A stretch of 64,000 nucleotides of DNA from CBDBEU01 sp965204565 (GCA_965204565.1 CBDBEU010000005.1:1054001-1118000), one strand, 5' to 3'; positions 16,630 to 26,872 are shown, numbered from the stretch's first letter. The notes: generated from the letters alone by a model not told the origin. Made by a program: numbers and translations.

Positions 16630-17640
16630 TCAGCCAGTTCGAGGCTTGCGCCCCATTGGCGGATGCCGGTTCCAGATCAATCCCGGAGCGGCCGGGTGGC
16701 CTGTCGCAACCAAACCATCGACCAGGGCTTCATCCTCAGCGGTGAAGCTGTGCTCCAGAGTTCCGATATAGGCATTCCATTGCTCCAGAGTGCGCGGACC
16801 GGCGATGACACTTGAGACGGTCTTGTTGTTGAGCACCCATAGCACCGCAAAATCGGTCGGTGTCATGCCGCGTTTGGACGCGTGCTCACGAATGACCTCG
16901 ACAGCGTGGAATGTCTGTTTCTGGAAGTCGCGGTTGAGCAGGCTGGAATCACCGCGCCCGGCCCGGCTATCGGCGGGCGGCTTTGCGTCCGGCTGGTATT
17001 TGCCAGTCAGCACGCCCCGGCCAAGCGGTGAAAAGGGCGCAACCCCGATACCGAAGTGCTCGCAGGCCGGCAAGTAATCGTTTTCCGGGATCCGCCAGGT
17101 AATGTTGTACATCGGCTGGGCAACGACCGGGTGCGGCACGCCGATCTGGTCGCAAAGACGAATGAGCTCCGCAATCTCCCAGCCATAATGGTTGGAAAAG
17201 CCCCAATAGGTCGCCTTGCCGCTGGCGACCACGTCGCCCATCGCTTGTACACTTTCGTGCAGCGGCGTTTCCCGGTCGCGGTGGTGCATGTAGTAGATAT
17301 CGACGTAATCGGTGCGCAGACGTTTCAGGCTGTCATCGATGGCGGCCATGACCCATTTGCGCGACAAGCCCATTTTGCGGTGCGGCGGACCGTCCTGCTG
17401 TCCAACCTTGGTTGCCAGCACCCAATCAGCTCGATCATCGGCAATCAGTTCACCCAGAATCTTTTCAGAGGCCCCCTTGTGATAGGCGTCTGCCGTATCG
17501 ACAAAATTGACCTGAGCCTCGCGCGCGGCATTGACGACCTGCTTTGCCGTGGCCTTGTCGGTTGATTCACCGAAATTCATTGTGCCGAGGCAGACGCGCG
17601 AGATCCGCAGTCCGCTGTTGCCCAGATATTGGAATTCCAT
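16630..17640 (-). CDS. aldo/keto reductase
   Basis: 336 residues from ATG 17640 (MEFQYLGNSGLRISRVCLGT), chosen over the in-frame ATG at 17676 because AAAGGA lies about ten bases upstream and family members start here. The (beta/alpha)8 fold signatures are present: GTMNFGESTDKATAKQVVN, FVDTADAYHKGASEKILGEL with the catalytic Asp and Tyr, ATKVGQ with Lys, and DYVDIYYMHHRD with His. The C-terminal cofactor loop is SSVIAGPRTLEQWNAYIG. NADPH-dependent reduction of aldehydes or ketones; closest in feel to the YghZ/potassium-channel-beta-like subgroup. Convergent with the amidohydrolase fragment. No lesion seen. Confidence 0.92.
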   Translation of the reverse strand: MEFQYLGNSGLRISRVCLGTMNFGESTDKATAKQVVNAAREAQVNFVDTADAYHKGASEKILGELIADDRADWVLATKVGQQDGPPHRKMGLSRKWVMAAIDDSLKRLRTDYVDIYYMHHRDRETPLHESVQAMGDVVASGKATYWGFSNHYGWEIAELIRLCDQIGVPHPVVAQPMYNITWRIPENDYLPACEHFGIGVAPFSPLGRGVLTGKYQPDAKPPADSRAGRGDSSLLNRDFQKQTFHAVEVIREHASKRGMTPTDFAVLWVLNNKTVSSVIAGPRTLEQWNAYIGTLEHSFTAEDEALVDGLVATGHPAAPGLIWNRHPPMGRKPRTG

Positions 17641-17740
17641 TTCCAAGTTCCTTTTGGGAGTGAGATTTGCAGTCATTGGTCACCAAACCTTGACACCTTG
17701 GTTTGCGGCGGCCAAGAGTGCGACCGACAATATGTGTCCA

Positions 17741-18590
17741 CCGACATTCCCCAATTAGAACGCCGTTTCGACCATGCTGCCGCTGTTTTGCGTACGGATC
17801 AATCCTCTTGGGCGGGCTGTGTCGTGGTTCGGGCATCCGGTTCGTGAACCGGGCGCGATTTATGGCTGCTGCAACGCGCTTGAACCGGAATGCGGTCTGA
17901 CGGCACCCGTCGGGTCAGACCCGTCGAGCCGCTTTCGCCCGGGTTTGATCGCCGACACCGTCATGCAGGTACCGCTGGCGCACGGAGCCGTTGGATGGCC
18001 GCAGGGATGCGGGTGAACAGAGCGCCGCCGAACAGCCGCCTCGGCCGGTTGGAACGTGACGGCTCGGGCGTGGCGGACGACCCGCGCTCCGATCTTGATG
18101 AGGCGGGTCCGCAGGCCGGTCAGCGACCGGTCGGCCATCTCCTCCGGCAGACGCAGCCTCGGCATCAACACCACGCCCTCCAACCACCTGCCGCATCACC
18201 GGATCGAGCGTCGGACGGTCCGCGTCATTCACATCATCATATCCGGCCGATCACCCGAAGACCGGCTGGCGCAAAAGCCTGACCACGGAATGCAGACGGT
18301 TGTGGACGGTTCGCGTATCTCCGAGAGGACCGCCGGCAATATCGTGCAATCCCGGGGTCTCGTCCAACTCCCGGAACGGCAACGGGCCACCGTCGGAACC
18401 GATCTTCGAGCCATGGGATTCCAGCCGCAGCCGCACCCGCCCCCGACTGTCGAAACCGAGCCTGATATCACCGGTTTCGCCTGCACCCTGCGGGTGATCC
18501 GCACCCTGCAGCCCGCACAACATGCTGAAATATAACATGTTACCGGCTGTCGGAGGCGCGAAAACGTCACGTTACCTGGGGAATGTGGGG
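17741..18590 (-). mobile_element. internally deleted IS1380 family element
   Basis: Ends of similar sequence (CCGACATTCCCC at 17741 and GGGGAATGTGGGG to 18590) enclose about 850 bases, half the usual IS1380 length. On the minus strand the first part encodes an IS1380 transposase N-terminus starting MLYFSMLCG at 18538 (GDIRLGFDSRG, FRELDETPGLHDIAGGPLGD, LRQPVF, GRS/AGYDDVNDADRP in shifted phases). The last part encodes the C-terminus LRTRLIKIGARVVRHARAVT and FQPAEAAVR. The middle, including most of the DDE domain, is missing. The same left part recurs at 40677 and the same right part at 60907. Confidence 0.75.
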
Positions 18591-18657
18591 TAAATCAATC
18601 TGCCGTCGGTATTGCCGGGGCATATTGGCTCGCCATCGGGTGCATCATCAATGGCGT

Positions 18658-18984
18658 TCAGTTTCGTTGTTCGCCACGCATGCGGTACTGGCCATCCTCG
18701 AAATCGGCGAACATGTCGCCCACTTGCGGATGACGCACCGGCAAACCAGTGTCGTCGGCAAGCAGATTCTGTTCTGAAACATACGCCACATATTCGGTTT
18801 CGTCATTTTCAGCCAGCAAATGGTAGTATGGCTGTTCCTTGACCGGCCTGATTTCCTCAGGGATCGATAGCCACCATTCCTCGGTATTGGAAAAGATCGG
18901 GTCGACATCGAAAATAACACCGCGAAAGGGATAGATCCGGTGCTTGACCACCTGCCCAATACGGAATTTCGCGATGCGCGACAT
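18658..18984 (-). CDS. hspQ: heat shock protein HspQ
   Basis: 108 residues from ATG 18984 (MSRIAKFRIGQVVKHRIYPF); two in-frame ATGs further upstream (18990, 19050) add non-conserved residues. The family core is complete: FRGVIFDVDPIFSNTEEWWL, IRPVKEQPYYHLLAENDETE, YVAYVSEQNLLADDTGLPVR, HPQVGDMF. HspQ is a small cytoplasmic protein (YccV-like fold, hemimethylated-DNA-binding superfamily) that acts as a specificity enhancer for Lon and affects stability of DnaA in enterobacteria. No lesion. The gene stands alone between an IS1380 remnant and a broken AEC transporter. Confidence 0.94.
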   Translation of the reverse strand: MSRIAKFRIGQVVKHRIYPFRGVIFDVDPIFSNTEEWWLSIPEEIRPVKEQPYYHLLAENDETEYVAYVSEQNLLADDTGLPVRHPQVGDMFADFEDGQYRMRGEQRN

Positions 18985-19421
18985 GGTCATGAGCAGGTTC
19001 GACTCCATACAAGTGTGCTTCGAGAAATTTAGCACGGGCTGAGCGGTCACCCAATGGCAGCAAGGCGAAAGTCTTGGATTTGTGCGTTTTCGGTGCGGTT
19101 TTCAACGGCTGTGACACCTTGTCAGGCTCACTGTGTGTGAAACAGAGATCAGGCGCTCGCGAAACTTATACAAAATCGTAAATTGCCTGCATAATCAACA
19201 TGGAGTTGACTGGTGGAATAATTCGGAACCGCTATGACCTGATTGCAGGCGCAGCTCGTGCCTGAGGTAGCGTGGCATACTGGCAAACCAACAAGAAACT
19301 TCAAGCAGTTCACGCTGCCGACAAATGTCGGATCGGAGCCTTGGAAAACACTGGTGATCTTGGACTGGCGCTGCTCGTCCTGATTTTCTTGGTTTCGTGA
19401 TCGGAAAAACCGAGCGGCGCG
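18985..19421. other. region without a supported gene upstream of hspQ
   Basis: About 430 bases. The minus-strand frame of hspQ is open to 19117 in a second phase but shows no known motif. On the plus strand a short hydrophobic stretch (LGLALLVLIFLVS followed by TGA near 19400) may be the decayed N-terminus of the AEC transporter that follows. No RNA gene or terminator was recognised. Confidence 0.4.
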
Positions 19422-20005
19422 ATGGTGAAGCTCGTTCGCCGGACGGACTGGGTGAACATGCTGGCTGGTTATGTGACGTTGCCGGCTCTGGCGTTCAACA
19501 TCGTCATGGAAGCGGGAGTGGCACCTGAATCGTGGCTCGATTTTGCTATGGCAGCCATGCTTGCAACGTATCTGACGTTTCTGGTTATGTTTGTAGTGTC
19601 GGTGGCGGTTGGAAAGGCGCGCTTCCTGATTGCCACCATGCAGGGAGTTGCAGCGAGCTTCGACCACATTGGATTTCTCGGCATTCCACTGGCTCACACG
19701 CTATATGGAACTGAAGCAGCACTTGCGGTCTTGGTTATGCTGGTGTCTGCCAGAATGATGCATGCGCTGCTGTTTCCGGTTCTGGTTCTTTTGGCGCGGC
19801 CCGCTCACCGGCAAGGGTGATTGGGCAACTCATGCGCACAACTCTTGTAGATCCGCTATTTCTGGCGATACCCGCAGCCCTTGCCATTGAACTGGCAGGC
19901 GTGAACCTGCCGGAGACCATCGCAATTGTTCTCGACTTCCTGGCGGCAGCGGCAGTGCCCATGGCACTTCTTGCGGTTGCGATCTCGCTAGCCCGCAGGC
20001 GTATC

Positions 20006-21214
20006 GGCAATCCCCCCGAAAGGTAAGGTGGCTTGGACGTAGAATTTTCTCGGCAGGATGACTGAGGAGATTCCGATGAACAAGACACGTTTCACCGCGG
20101 CCCGGATCATGGGCATTCTGCGGCAGATGGAGAACGGCGTGCCCGTATCCGGGTTGTGCCGCGAACAGGGCATGAGCAGCGCCATGGTCTACAAGTGGTG
20201 CGCCAGGTATGCCGTCATGGACACACGCCTGATCAGCGAGATGACGGCCATCGCCGAGGAGAACCGGCGGCTGAAGCGCATGTACGCCGACGTCGGCATG
20301 CAGACGATCTGCTCAAGGAAGGGAGGCCCTCGGAAAAAATGATACGGCCAGCTCAGCGCCGAGAGCTGGCCGTGAAAGCGGTGGCGATGAAGGGCGTCGG
20401 TATTGCGCCGGCCTGCCGCGGGTTCTCCATCGGCCAGACGTGCTACGGATACAGCCCGAAGCTGGACGAAGGGAACGAACAGATCGCGGATCTGCTTGTC
20501 GGACTGACCAATGCCAGGAAAACCTGGGGCTTCGGGCTGTGTTTCCTGTATCTGGGCCACGTTCAGGGCCATGTCTGGAACCCCAAACGCGTCTACCGGA
20601 TCTATCGCGATCTGGAACCAGACCTGCGCATCAAGCCCCGCAGGCGCCTGAAGCGTGAGAAACCCGGGGAACCGGCCGTGCCGGACGCGCCAGGCGAGGT
20701 CTGGTCGATGGATTTCATGGCGGATCGGCCGGGCGACGGAAGGGGCTTTCGGCTGCTGAACGTCCCGGACGACTTCAATCGTGAGGGGCCGGGCATCGAG
20801 GTGGACTTTTCGCTGCCGGCCGAACGTGTCGTGCGGGCCTTGAACCGGATCATCGAATGGCGGGGCGCCAAGGGCGATCAGGGTCGACAATGGCTTGGAA
20901 TACGTCAGTGGCATGATCGAACAGGCCGAACAGAGGGGCATCGTGCCGGCCTGTATCCAGCCGGGAAAGCCGCGGCAGAACGCTTGCGTCGAGCGATACA
21001 ATCGAACGCTCAGGCACAAGTGGCTGGATCACGACATCTTCGAAAGCATCGAGGAGGTGCGGCGGATTGCCACCGGGTGGCTCCGGTCCTACAACCCGGT
21101 ACCTACAACAACGAACGCCCCAACATGGGCAACCGCGGGATGACCCCTGCCCGGAAACTGAGAATGGCCGCGTAAATTCTACGACCGGGGCCCCGCAAAA
21201 ATGCCGGGATTACC
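20006..21214 (+). mobile_element. IS3 family element (second type), copy 1, with 4-bp target duplication
   Basis: Ends GGCAATCCCCCCGAAAGG at 20006 and CCGGGATTACC to 21214 form imperfect inverted repeats (GG(C/T)AATCCC). The element is flanked by TATC on both sides (20002-20005 and 21215-21218), a 4-bp duplication as expected for this IS group, so it inserted here as a unit. It interrupts the AEC transporter gene. A nearly identical copy in opposite orientation is at 35518-36730. Confidence 0.88.
20058..21175 (+). pseudogene. IS3 family transposase (orfA 20058-20342, orfB 20339-21175 with frameshifts), copy 1
   Basis: OrfA is 94 residues (MTEEIPMNKTRFTAARIMG, VSGLCREQGMSSAMVYKWCA, EENRRLKRMYADVGMQ) with the helix-turn-helix and leucine-zipper type end; it is shifted after VGMQ relative to the family's ADLLKEA. 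OrfB starts MIRPAQRRELAVKAVAMKG near 20339 and includes EVWSMDFMADRPGDGRGFRL, the first DDE aspartate. It loses its phase near 20870, continues as VSGMIEQAEQRGIVPACIQP and KPRQNACVERYNRTLRHKWL with the catalytic Glu, and shifts again near 21100 before YNNERPNMGNRGMTPARKL. The two shifts are shared with copy 2, so they preceded duplication; the copies must have been moved in trans or by an active parent. Confidence 0.82.
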
Positions 21215-21544
21215 TATCGGCCGGTTCAGTTGGGAGATACCGGTGGTGACCACGGTAAAGCTTCTGGAGGCGCCGTTAATCACCTATTGCGTTTTGCTGG
21301 CAATTGGCGGCTTCGACACAATATGAATCACCGCTGCCGTGCTCGCTTCGGCAATGCCGACGGCAGCACGCGCTGAAGGTATTGCGCGGGGCGCCGGTGT
21401 TTAAGGGCAGGGGATGGCCACTGTGTTTCACTGAGCGGCATGGTTGGCGTGGCAAGTGTGACGCTGCTGGTTTAGTTGATTGGTACGGGCGCTTTGCCGC
21501 TCACCACGGTTGAACTTTTGGGGCGCTGAGTGGGCTGGAGGGCG

Positions 21545-22765
21545 TCAGGCGTGCGGGCGCATCGCTGCTGGCAGGGTATGATCGCCGGCAACACCGTGAC
21601 GCATAAGACTGCGGCGCAGTGGGCCAATGCCGGCAAGACCGGCAAGACCAAGATCGCGCAAGGAACGGATCGCGGTTCCGTCAAACAGGAGTGAGCGGTT
21701 AAGGACATCACTGGCGGCACTGCGTGTCATGGTGTCTGCTTCGCGCGCGCGACGGTAACGCGCCAGCACGTTCTCACCGCCCGGATCGGCACCACGTTCC
21801 AATGCGCTGGCAATAATATCGGCAAGCCAGGCGGTATCGCGAATACCCAGATTAAGCCCTTGCGCACCGATCGGCGGTAACACATGGCCTGTCTCGCCGA
21901 TCAGAACCGTGCGGCTGCGCGCCAGCGTTGTGGTCGTCAGGCCACGCACCGGAAAAGATCCGTGCGCGCCGGCCAAATCGACCGAGCCTAGATAACTGAC
22001 GATCTCGGTCTCAAGCCGGTTGGCGAAAGATGTATCGTCAAGCGCTTCCAGTTCGCGCGCCGCCTCGGGCCGCTCCAGCCAGACTATGGCTGAGGCGCGG
22101 CCGGGCAGCGGCACGGTGGCGAGCGGGCCGCCCGGGCGATGAATCTCGGTTGAGATGAAGCCATGATCGCGCTCATGTTTAATGCGCGTGGCGATTGCAG
22201 TCTGGCCATAGTCCCAGCGGGTAGCACTGATGCCGGCGGTGGTTCTGGCGAGAGAATTCTGACCGTCAGCGGCAACCACGAGGCGTGCATCAAGAGCAGT
22301 ACCGTCCTGGCAAACGATCCGTGCATGTTCTTTTCGATGCTCGATCGATGTCACAGGCGATGCGATGCGGGTAGCGGTCTCGATGCCTTCAAAGCGGCTT
22401 TCGAGCGCACGGGTGAGATCGACATTGGCGATATTGTAGCCAAAGGGCTGGTCACCGATCTCAAGTGCATCAAACACCACAATGCTGGGATAATCCGTTC
22501 GGGCAACGCGATCGACGATGCGGATCTTTTTCAAAGCAGCCGCTGTCGGCGCCAGGTTCTGCCAAACGCCACATCGCTCCAAAATGGTCAAACTTGCAGC
22601 AAACAGTGCGCTGGTGCGTGTGTCCTTGGCATTGGCGTCAACCGGTCCGATCAATGCCACCCGGGTGCAAGTGCGGGCAAGCAGAATGGCGGCACAAAGG
22701 CCCGTTGGGCCGGCGCCGACAATCGCCGCGTCGTAAGTATTGGCACAGGGGGGGGGACTGGTCAT
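21545..22765 (-). CDS. UbiH/Coq6 family FAD-dependent hydroxylase
   Basis: 406 residues from ATG 22765 (MTSPPPCANTYDAAIVGAGP); the frame is open further upstream but without family sequence. Motifs: FAD-binding GAGPTGLCAAILLA at the N-terminus, the mid-chain VVAADGQNSLARTTAGI, and the second FAD segment LIGETGHVLPPIGAQGLNLG, which in rhizobial UbiH/UbiL-type hydroxylases replaces the usual GDAAH. These flavoproteins hydroxylate the ubiquinone ring, associated with the inner membrane. It follows the broken copper amine oxidase by 34 bases on the same strand, so it may have been cotranscribed. No lesion seen. A different aromatic hydroxylase activity cannot be excluded. Confidence 0.88.
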   Translation of the reverse strand: MTSPPPCANTYDAAIVGAGPTGLCAAILLARTCTRVALIGPVDANAKDTRTSALFAASLTILERCGVWQNLAPTAAALKKIRIVDRVARTDYPSIVVFDALEIGDQPFGYNIANVDLTRALESRFEGIETATRIASPVTSIEHRKEHARIVCQDGTALDARLVVAADGQNSLARTTAGISATRWDYGQTAIATRIKHERDHGFISTEIHRPGGPLATVPLPGRASAIVWLERPEAARELEALDDTSFANRLETEIVSYLGSVDLAGAHGSFPVRGLTTTTLARSRTVLIGETGHVLPPIGAQGLNLGIRDTAWLADIIASALERGADPGGENVLARYRRAREADTMTRSAASDVLNRSLLFDGTAIRSLRDLGLAGLAGIGPLRRSLMRHGVAGDHTLPAAMRPHA

Positions 22766-22799
22766 CGGTCCGCAAATCCGCGACACACAAGCGGGCAGC

Positions 22800-24792
22800 T
22801 CATTGGTTTGAGCCTGAATCGATGGTCGAGCGCAGTGCCGGCGGTTCAGGCCGGGCAAAGCCCGGCGGCAGATCAAAAGCCGGATTCAGATCGAAAAAAT
22901 TGAATGGCCGCAGCACCAGGCTTTTCCAGCGCACGGGCATTCCCGGCCAGTCCTCAACCCGGGTGACATGGTGCATGCCGATATTGGCCCATAGGACGAG
23001 ATCAGTGTTGTCCACCGGATCTGCATTGGCGACATAAGCTGGAAGTCCATCACCGCCATGGGACTGGTTGGGATAATCGCCGGCGGCATAGAGTTCGCGC
23101 GGATCATGGCGCGTGAGCCACAATGTGTGGGCGGAAAAGGCTGCGTGTGCCTGGCTTTCATCATCGGGCGAAAGAAGCGAGGTGGCCCGCTCGCCCGTGA
23201 CGATTTCAATGCACGGCGCGTGGCCCAGTGCCGTTGAAGCGCCTGTATCGACCAAACGCCAGCGCGCCACATGACCCTCTCCCGACATTGGGCCTTCCGC
23301 CGCAACCGGTGCCCGTTCAATGGTCCACATGCTGCGCCGAAGATTGGTGTCCGGCAGGCGCTGGGGCATTAGGCGGTCGCGCATCAGTGTGTTGGCAGCG
23401 CCATCTACATCGAGATCAAGGCGGAAATTGAAAAAGCGGTCATGATATACGGCAACGGTTCCGAGCGCCACAAGTTCGCCATAGGCAGTGTCGGCTGCGG
23501 CGGTTGGTGAAGCCATGTCGGCGGCCTCTCCACCACGCACAGCAATAATGCCTGTGGCGCCAAGACGCATCTCGATATTGCCGTCCTGGCGAAACACCCA
23601 GTCTATCGCGTAGTCGTAATTTCCGATGGCGGTGATGGTACGCATGACCAGTTCGACATGCGGCCGGGTCAGTTGCGTTGGCCGCGCCGGAGCGCCGTGC
23701 CGCCAGACCGGATCGCCGGTGGAACGCTCAAACAAGCAGGCCGCACGCCTGACATCAAAGGTCTGGCCCTTGTCATTGGGAATCGCTGCGGAAAGGTAAG
23801 CTGACTGCTCCGGGCAGTCGGCGCCCGCCACAAGTGTCGACAACATCACGCCCGTACCGAATTCACCGGCATCGATGAGGGCGCGATACTCCCAGTCGGC
23901 TTCAGGCGGCATATAGGGCACGAATATCTCTGACAGGGTCATCTGGTAGGCGATAAGGCGGTCGCGGCACTGATCATTGTAACTCACCAGCGAGATCACA
24001 GGACCGACACGCTTGTCGAAGCGCATATGAAAATTCCACGGACCCCAAGCCACCTGAAAGGCGCCTGAAATCTTGAAATTGGTGCCTTGCGGGCTTGATA
24101 TCACCACCGGCTTGATAGGGTTGCGCGACGATTTTGGTGGTTTTGGGGCTGCAGGCGTATCGACCACCTCAATCACTTTACCCTGCTTCGGCATCGACAA
24201 CACTGAATAGACCGTCGATTGGTCGGCCGAAGAAATGCGAGGTTTGCGGATCGCGCACATAACAGGGAACTTGCTTTGCCTGATAGTCAGCCTCGGCAAA
24301 GCGTCCGGCCGTCAGGGGAGAACAGAATACTTTGTCTAATGACGTAATACCGCGCTTTGCCACTGCCGCACGCCAGGTTTCATTGGCCTTGGTGAGCTGC
24401 GAGGCGGCGAGCTATTCATCGATCACCGCGCCCGCCTCGCCATTGACCTTGCGCACTGAGAGAACCTTGCCAGCGGTAAGATCGACTTCGATTTCAAATG
24501 TATCGCCTTCATGGCGCATCACCACGAAGGCGGCGCGGGAGATGTCATGGCCAGGCTCCCAGGCAAGTACCTGCTGCTTGGGCATTTCTTTCAAGGCGAC
24601 ATTTGGAAAACGTGAGGTGTCATCACCGTGCCCGGCGGCCTTGATCAGTTGTACAGCACGCGCAACTTCAGAATTGCCGAGCGCATCCAGCGGATGGCTG
24701 GATTGTGCAAGAATGGGCGCATTGGCGATGAGGATCAGGCCCAAGCCGGCGACCAATGCTTGCAGGCATCGAAATGGCGTTGTGCGGATCAT
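22800..24792 (-). pseudogene. copper-containing primary amine oxidase, one nonsense codon and one frameshift
   Basis: Periplasmic TPQ amine oxidases deaminate primary amines such as tyramine to aldehydes with release of H2O2. The gene starts at ATG 24792 with a signal peptide (LQALVAGLGLILIANAPILA). The N-terminal domain ends at TAG 24414-24412 in VIDE-stop-LAASQLTKANETWRAAVAK. The same phase continues to VVDAEAG at 24178, and the catalytic domain (KVIEVVDTPAAPKPP onward) is in another phase. The catalytic domain is then complete, with GEFGTGVMLSTLV, the cofactor site TITAIGNYDYAIDWVF (precursor Tyr of topaquinone in NYDY), the HDRFFNFRLDLDVDG metal region and the MHHVTRVEDWPGMPV C-terminus. 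About 660 residues originally. Two lesions argue for a pseudogene. Confidence 0.85.
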
Positions 24793-24943
24793 CTCAGCCT
24801 CCTTCATCGCGCGGTGTTGCAGTAACCTTTGCCTGGATCTGCAAGGCTGGGCGTCGTTCATGAAGATTGCTTGGGGATGCCCGAGAACGCGCGCAGACGC
24901 AAGATCCGACAACCCAGAGATGCCTTTACGGACTATTGCGGCT

Positions 24944-25897
24944 TTATTGCGGCAGATGAAGGATTGCCTCTGGCATTGACCCGCCAACATTGATCTTGCG
25001 CTCGAGCACGCTGTTTTCCAGATCGACAACGGCGATATGGCCGGTGCCGAGCACGACATAGAGGTGGCGTTTGTCATGGGCGAGCAGTGCGTGAAAAGGT
25101 TCGGCCTCGATTTCGATTGCATGTGCCGGATTGAGGCTTTCAGCTTCCAGTATCTCGATAAAGCCGCGGCCCTCAGCCTCGATCAGGGTGGTGGCAACAA
25201 CATGACGACCATCCGGGGTGGGCGTGGGCCAGCCCGGTACGCCGGAAAGCGGCACGGTGCGCGTCAGTTTGCGGGTCTGCAAATCGATCACATGCAAGAG
25301 TGGGCGGTGGAAATCTCCGACATAGAGAACACTGCCGTCCGGCGATGTGTTGATCGCCTGCGCTCCCACCGGCAAATCGATGCGGGCTGTGACCTGATCG
25401 CTGTCAGTATCGACTTCGGTGATGAAGGGAAATTGCTTGTGGGCGAAATAGAGCCGCTGGCGCGAAGGATGGGTGGCGATGAAATGAACCGGAACCTGCA
25501 TCCACACGCAACGCTCGATCTCGAAACTTTCGGGATTGATGGCAAGCGCTGACTGGCTCTCCTCGACCGTGACCCAGATACGGCCTTTTGCATCACGGGC
25601 AAGGGCGTGCGGCGCGCGGTAAAGATCAAGGTCGATGTGTTGAACGAGGCGCCTTTGTTCGAGGTCGACCACGGCGATGCGATTGTCTGATTGGTTGCGG
25701 CCGTAATCGGCGCTGCCATAGATCGAAACAAAGGCAAGTTGGCCATCGGCGCTCAACACAATTTCATGCGGTTTGGCGACATCGGCTTCGCCAACTTTGA
25801 CCGCATCGATGATGGTGCCGACCGCTGGGTCGATGAAGGTCAGGCTGACGCTTCCTTTCACCGTGCATAGTAATTGCTCCGACATGGCCACCCTCAT
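24944..25897 (-). CDS. YncE-like YVTN beta-propeller protein
   Basis: 317 residues (start MRVAMSEQLL at 25897, or MSEQLL at 25885). It consists of repeated blades of the 40-residue YVTN type: GEADVAKPHEIVLSADGQLA, NRIAVVDLEQRRLVQHIDLD, AQAINTSPDGSVLYVGDFHR, LLHVIDLQTRKLTRTVPLSG and HIAVVDLENSVLERKINVGG. No signal peptide is visible, unusual for a family that is often periplasmic. It lies 151 bases upstream of the copper amine oxidase on the same strand. Function unknown; ligand-binding or scaffolding is the usual guess for the family. No lesion. Confidence 0.82.
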   Translation of the reverse strand: MRVAMSEQLLCTVKGSVSLTFIDPAVGTIIDAVKVGEADVAKPHEIVLSADGQLAFVSIYGSADYGRNQSDNRIAVVDLEQRRLVQHIDLDLYRAPHALARDAKGRIWVTVEESQSALAINPESFEIERCVWMQVPVHFIATHPSRQRLYFAHKQFPFITEVDTDSDQVTARIDLPVGAQAINTSPDGSVLYVGDFHRPLLHVIDLQTRKLTRTVPLSGVPGWPTPTPDGRHVVATTLIEAEGRGFIEILEAESLNPAHAIEIEAEPFHALLAHDKRHLYVVLGTGHIAVVDLENSVLERKINVGGSMPEAILHLPQ

Positions 25898-25950
25898 CTG
25901 TTGGATTTTGCGATCAAAGCATAATGCCTTTGCCGGCTGGGGAAGGCGCG

Positions 25951-26700
25951 CTAGTGAAAATTTCGGCCGGACGGCAAGATTGTGATGGCGCGCGCCTCGT
26001 CCATTGCGTGGCGGCGGGCTGTGATCTCGTGCGGATCACCTGCCGGGCGTACCACTTCATCGGCTCTGGCAAGGGGGATCTGCGTTTCATGATTCTCGCT
26101 CAACGCATCAAGCCAGCCTAACAGATCTTCGAGTTTTTCGGAAACCACGTGGCATGATTCCTTGGCGCTGCACGCGGCCGGTGACCGCCATCAAACGTGA
26201 GGCCAGAACGATACGGCGGAAGCGTTCGAAAACCTTGGGCCAGATGATGACATTGGCGATGCCGGTCTCATCCTCAAGGGTTGCGAAAATCACACCGCTG
26301 GCAGTACCCGGACGCTGGCGCACCAGCACAAGACCGGCAAGGCTGATGCGTGCGCCGTCTTTTTGTTTCGCGCAAAGTCTCCGACGTGATGCGGCCCTCA
26401 CTGGCAAGCGCGGTGCGCATCAGCGCTAGCGGATGGGCTTTCAGCGATAGGCGCGCAGGGTGCGGAAATCATGCAGCACCTGTTCGCCGAGCGGCATGGG
26501 GGCAAGGGTAAGCTCGGCGCTGGCAAACAGGGGCAGGGTGCCGCTGGCGCGGTGCTTGCCAAGTCCGCTCACCGCCCAAAGTGCGGTACGCTAGTCGAGC
26601 CTGAGCGGGCGGAAGGCATCGGCCTCGGCGAGGCGTTCGAGGATGGCGGGGGTGAGCCCGGTTCTGAGCCATAGATCGCGGCCGAGTCATAGGGAAGGCG
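25951..26700 (-). pseudogene. dnaE2: 3' remnant of error-prone DNA polymerase DnaE2 (ImuC)
   Basis: Only the C-terminal ~220 residues of the ~1080-residue polymerase remain, in several phases. Recognisable pieces in order from 26700: ADAFRPLRLD (interrupted by a stop), ALWAVSGLGKHRASGTLPLF and ASAELTLAPMPLGEQVLHDF, then the OB-fold ISLAGLVLVRQRPGTASGVI, FATLEDETGIANVIIWPKVF and ERFRRIVLASRLMAVTGRVQ. After a further shift come EKLEDLLGWLDALSENH and the end DEARAITILPSGRNFH. The left border at 26700 coincides with an IS5 terminal remnant. DnaE2 works with ImuA/ImuB in SOS mutagenesis; no imuA or imuB is in the window. Confidence 0.8.
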
Positions 26701-26803
26701 GCGCATCGTAACGCGCTTCGAGCGCAACATTAAAAACGTCATGGCAGCTATCGCGCGCGCCGCAGCCCTCATCTCGTGGCTATAATGAGTCCAGACCCTA
26801 GTC
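26700..26803 (+). mobile_element. short terminal remnant of an IS5 family element
   Basis: A plus-strand stretch encodes RFERNIKNVMAAIARAAALI and SWL followed by TAATGAGTCCAGACCCT. This is the C-terminus and right end of an IS5 (IS427-type) transposase, closely matching the same end of the element at 52334 (RFERNIKTSCQLSRAAALVS in its frame; end ...GAGTCCGGATCCT). Only about 100 bases remain, directly abutting the dnaE2 remnant, so dnaE2 was probably truncated by an IS-associated deletion. Confidence 0.7.
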
Positions 26804-26872
26804 ACCGTGCAAGGGCGCGAGAGGCGTTAGAAAATGATCTGGTTTCTTGTGGTGACTTGCGGTGAGAAGAAT

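Larger units (their letters stand above)
19422..21526 (+). pseudogene. AEC family transporter, decayed and interrupted by an IS3 element
   Basis: AEC (auxin efflux carrier/malonate permease-like) proteins have ten membrane helices and about 310 residues. The N-terminal half is MVKLVRRTDWVNMLAGYVTL, PALAFNIVMEAGVAPESWLD and GKARFLIATMQGVAASFDHI-GFLGIPL in one phase to 19820. Then the phase changes to LVDPLFLAIPAALAIELAGV and FLAAAAVPMALLAVAISLA, up to the IS3 insertion at 20006. Beyond the element (from 21219) EIPVVTTVKLLEAPLITYCV, LLAIGGFDTI-stop-ITAAVLASAMPTAARAE and VGVASVTLLV-stop-LIGTGALPL complete the protein. So there is one frameshift, two nonsense codons and one IS insertion with a TATC duplication. 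The start upstream of 19422 is uncertain. Confidence 0.75.
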
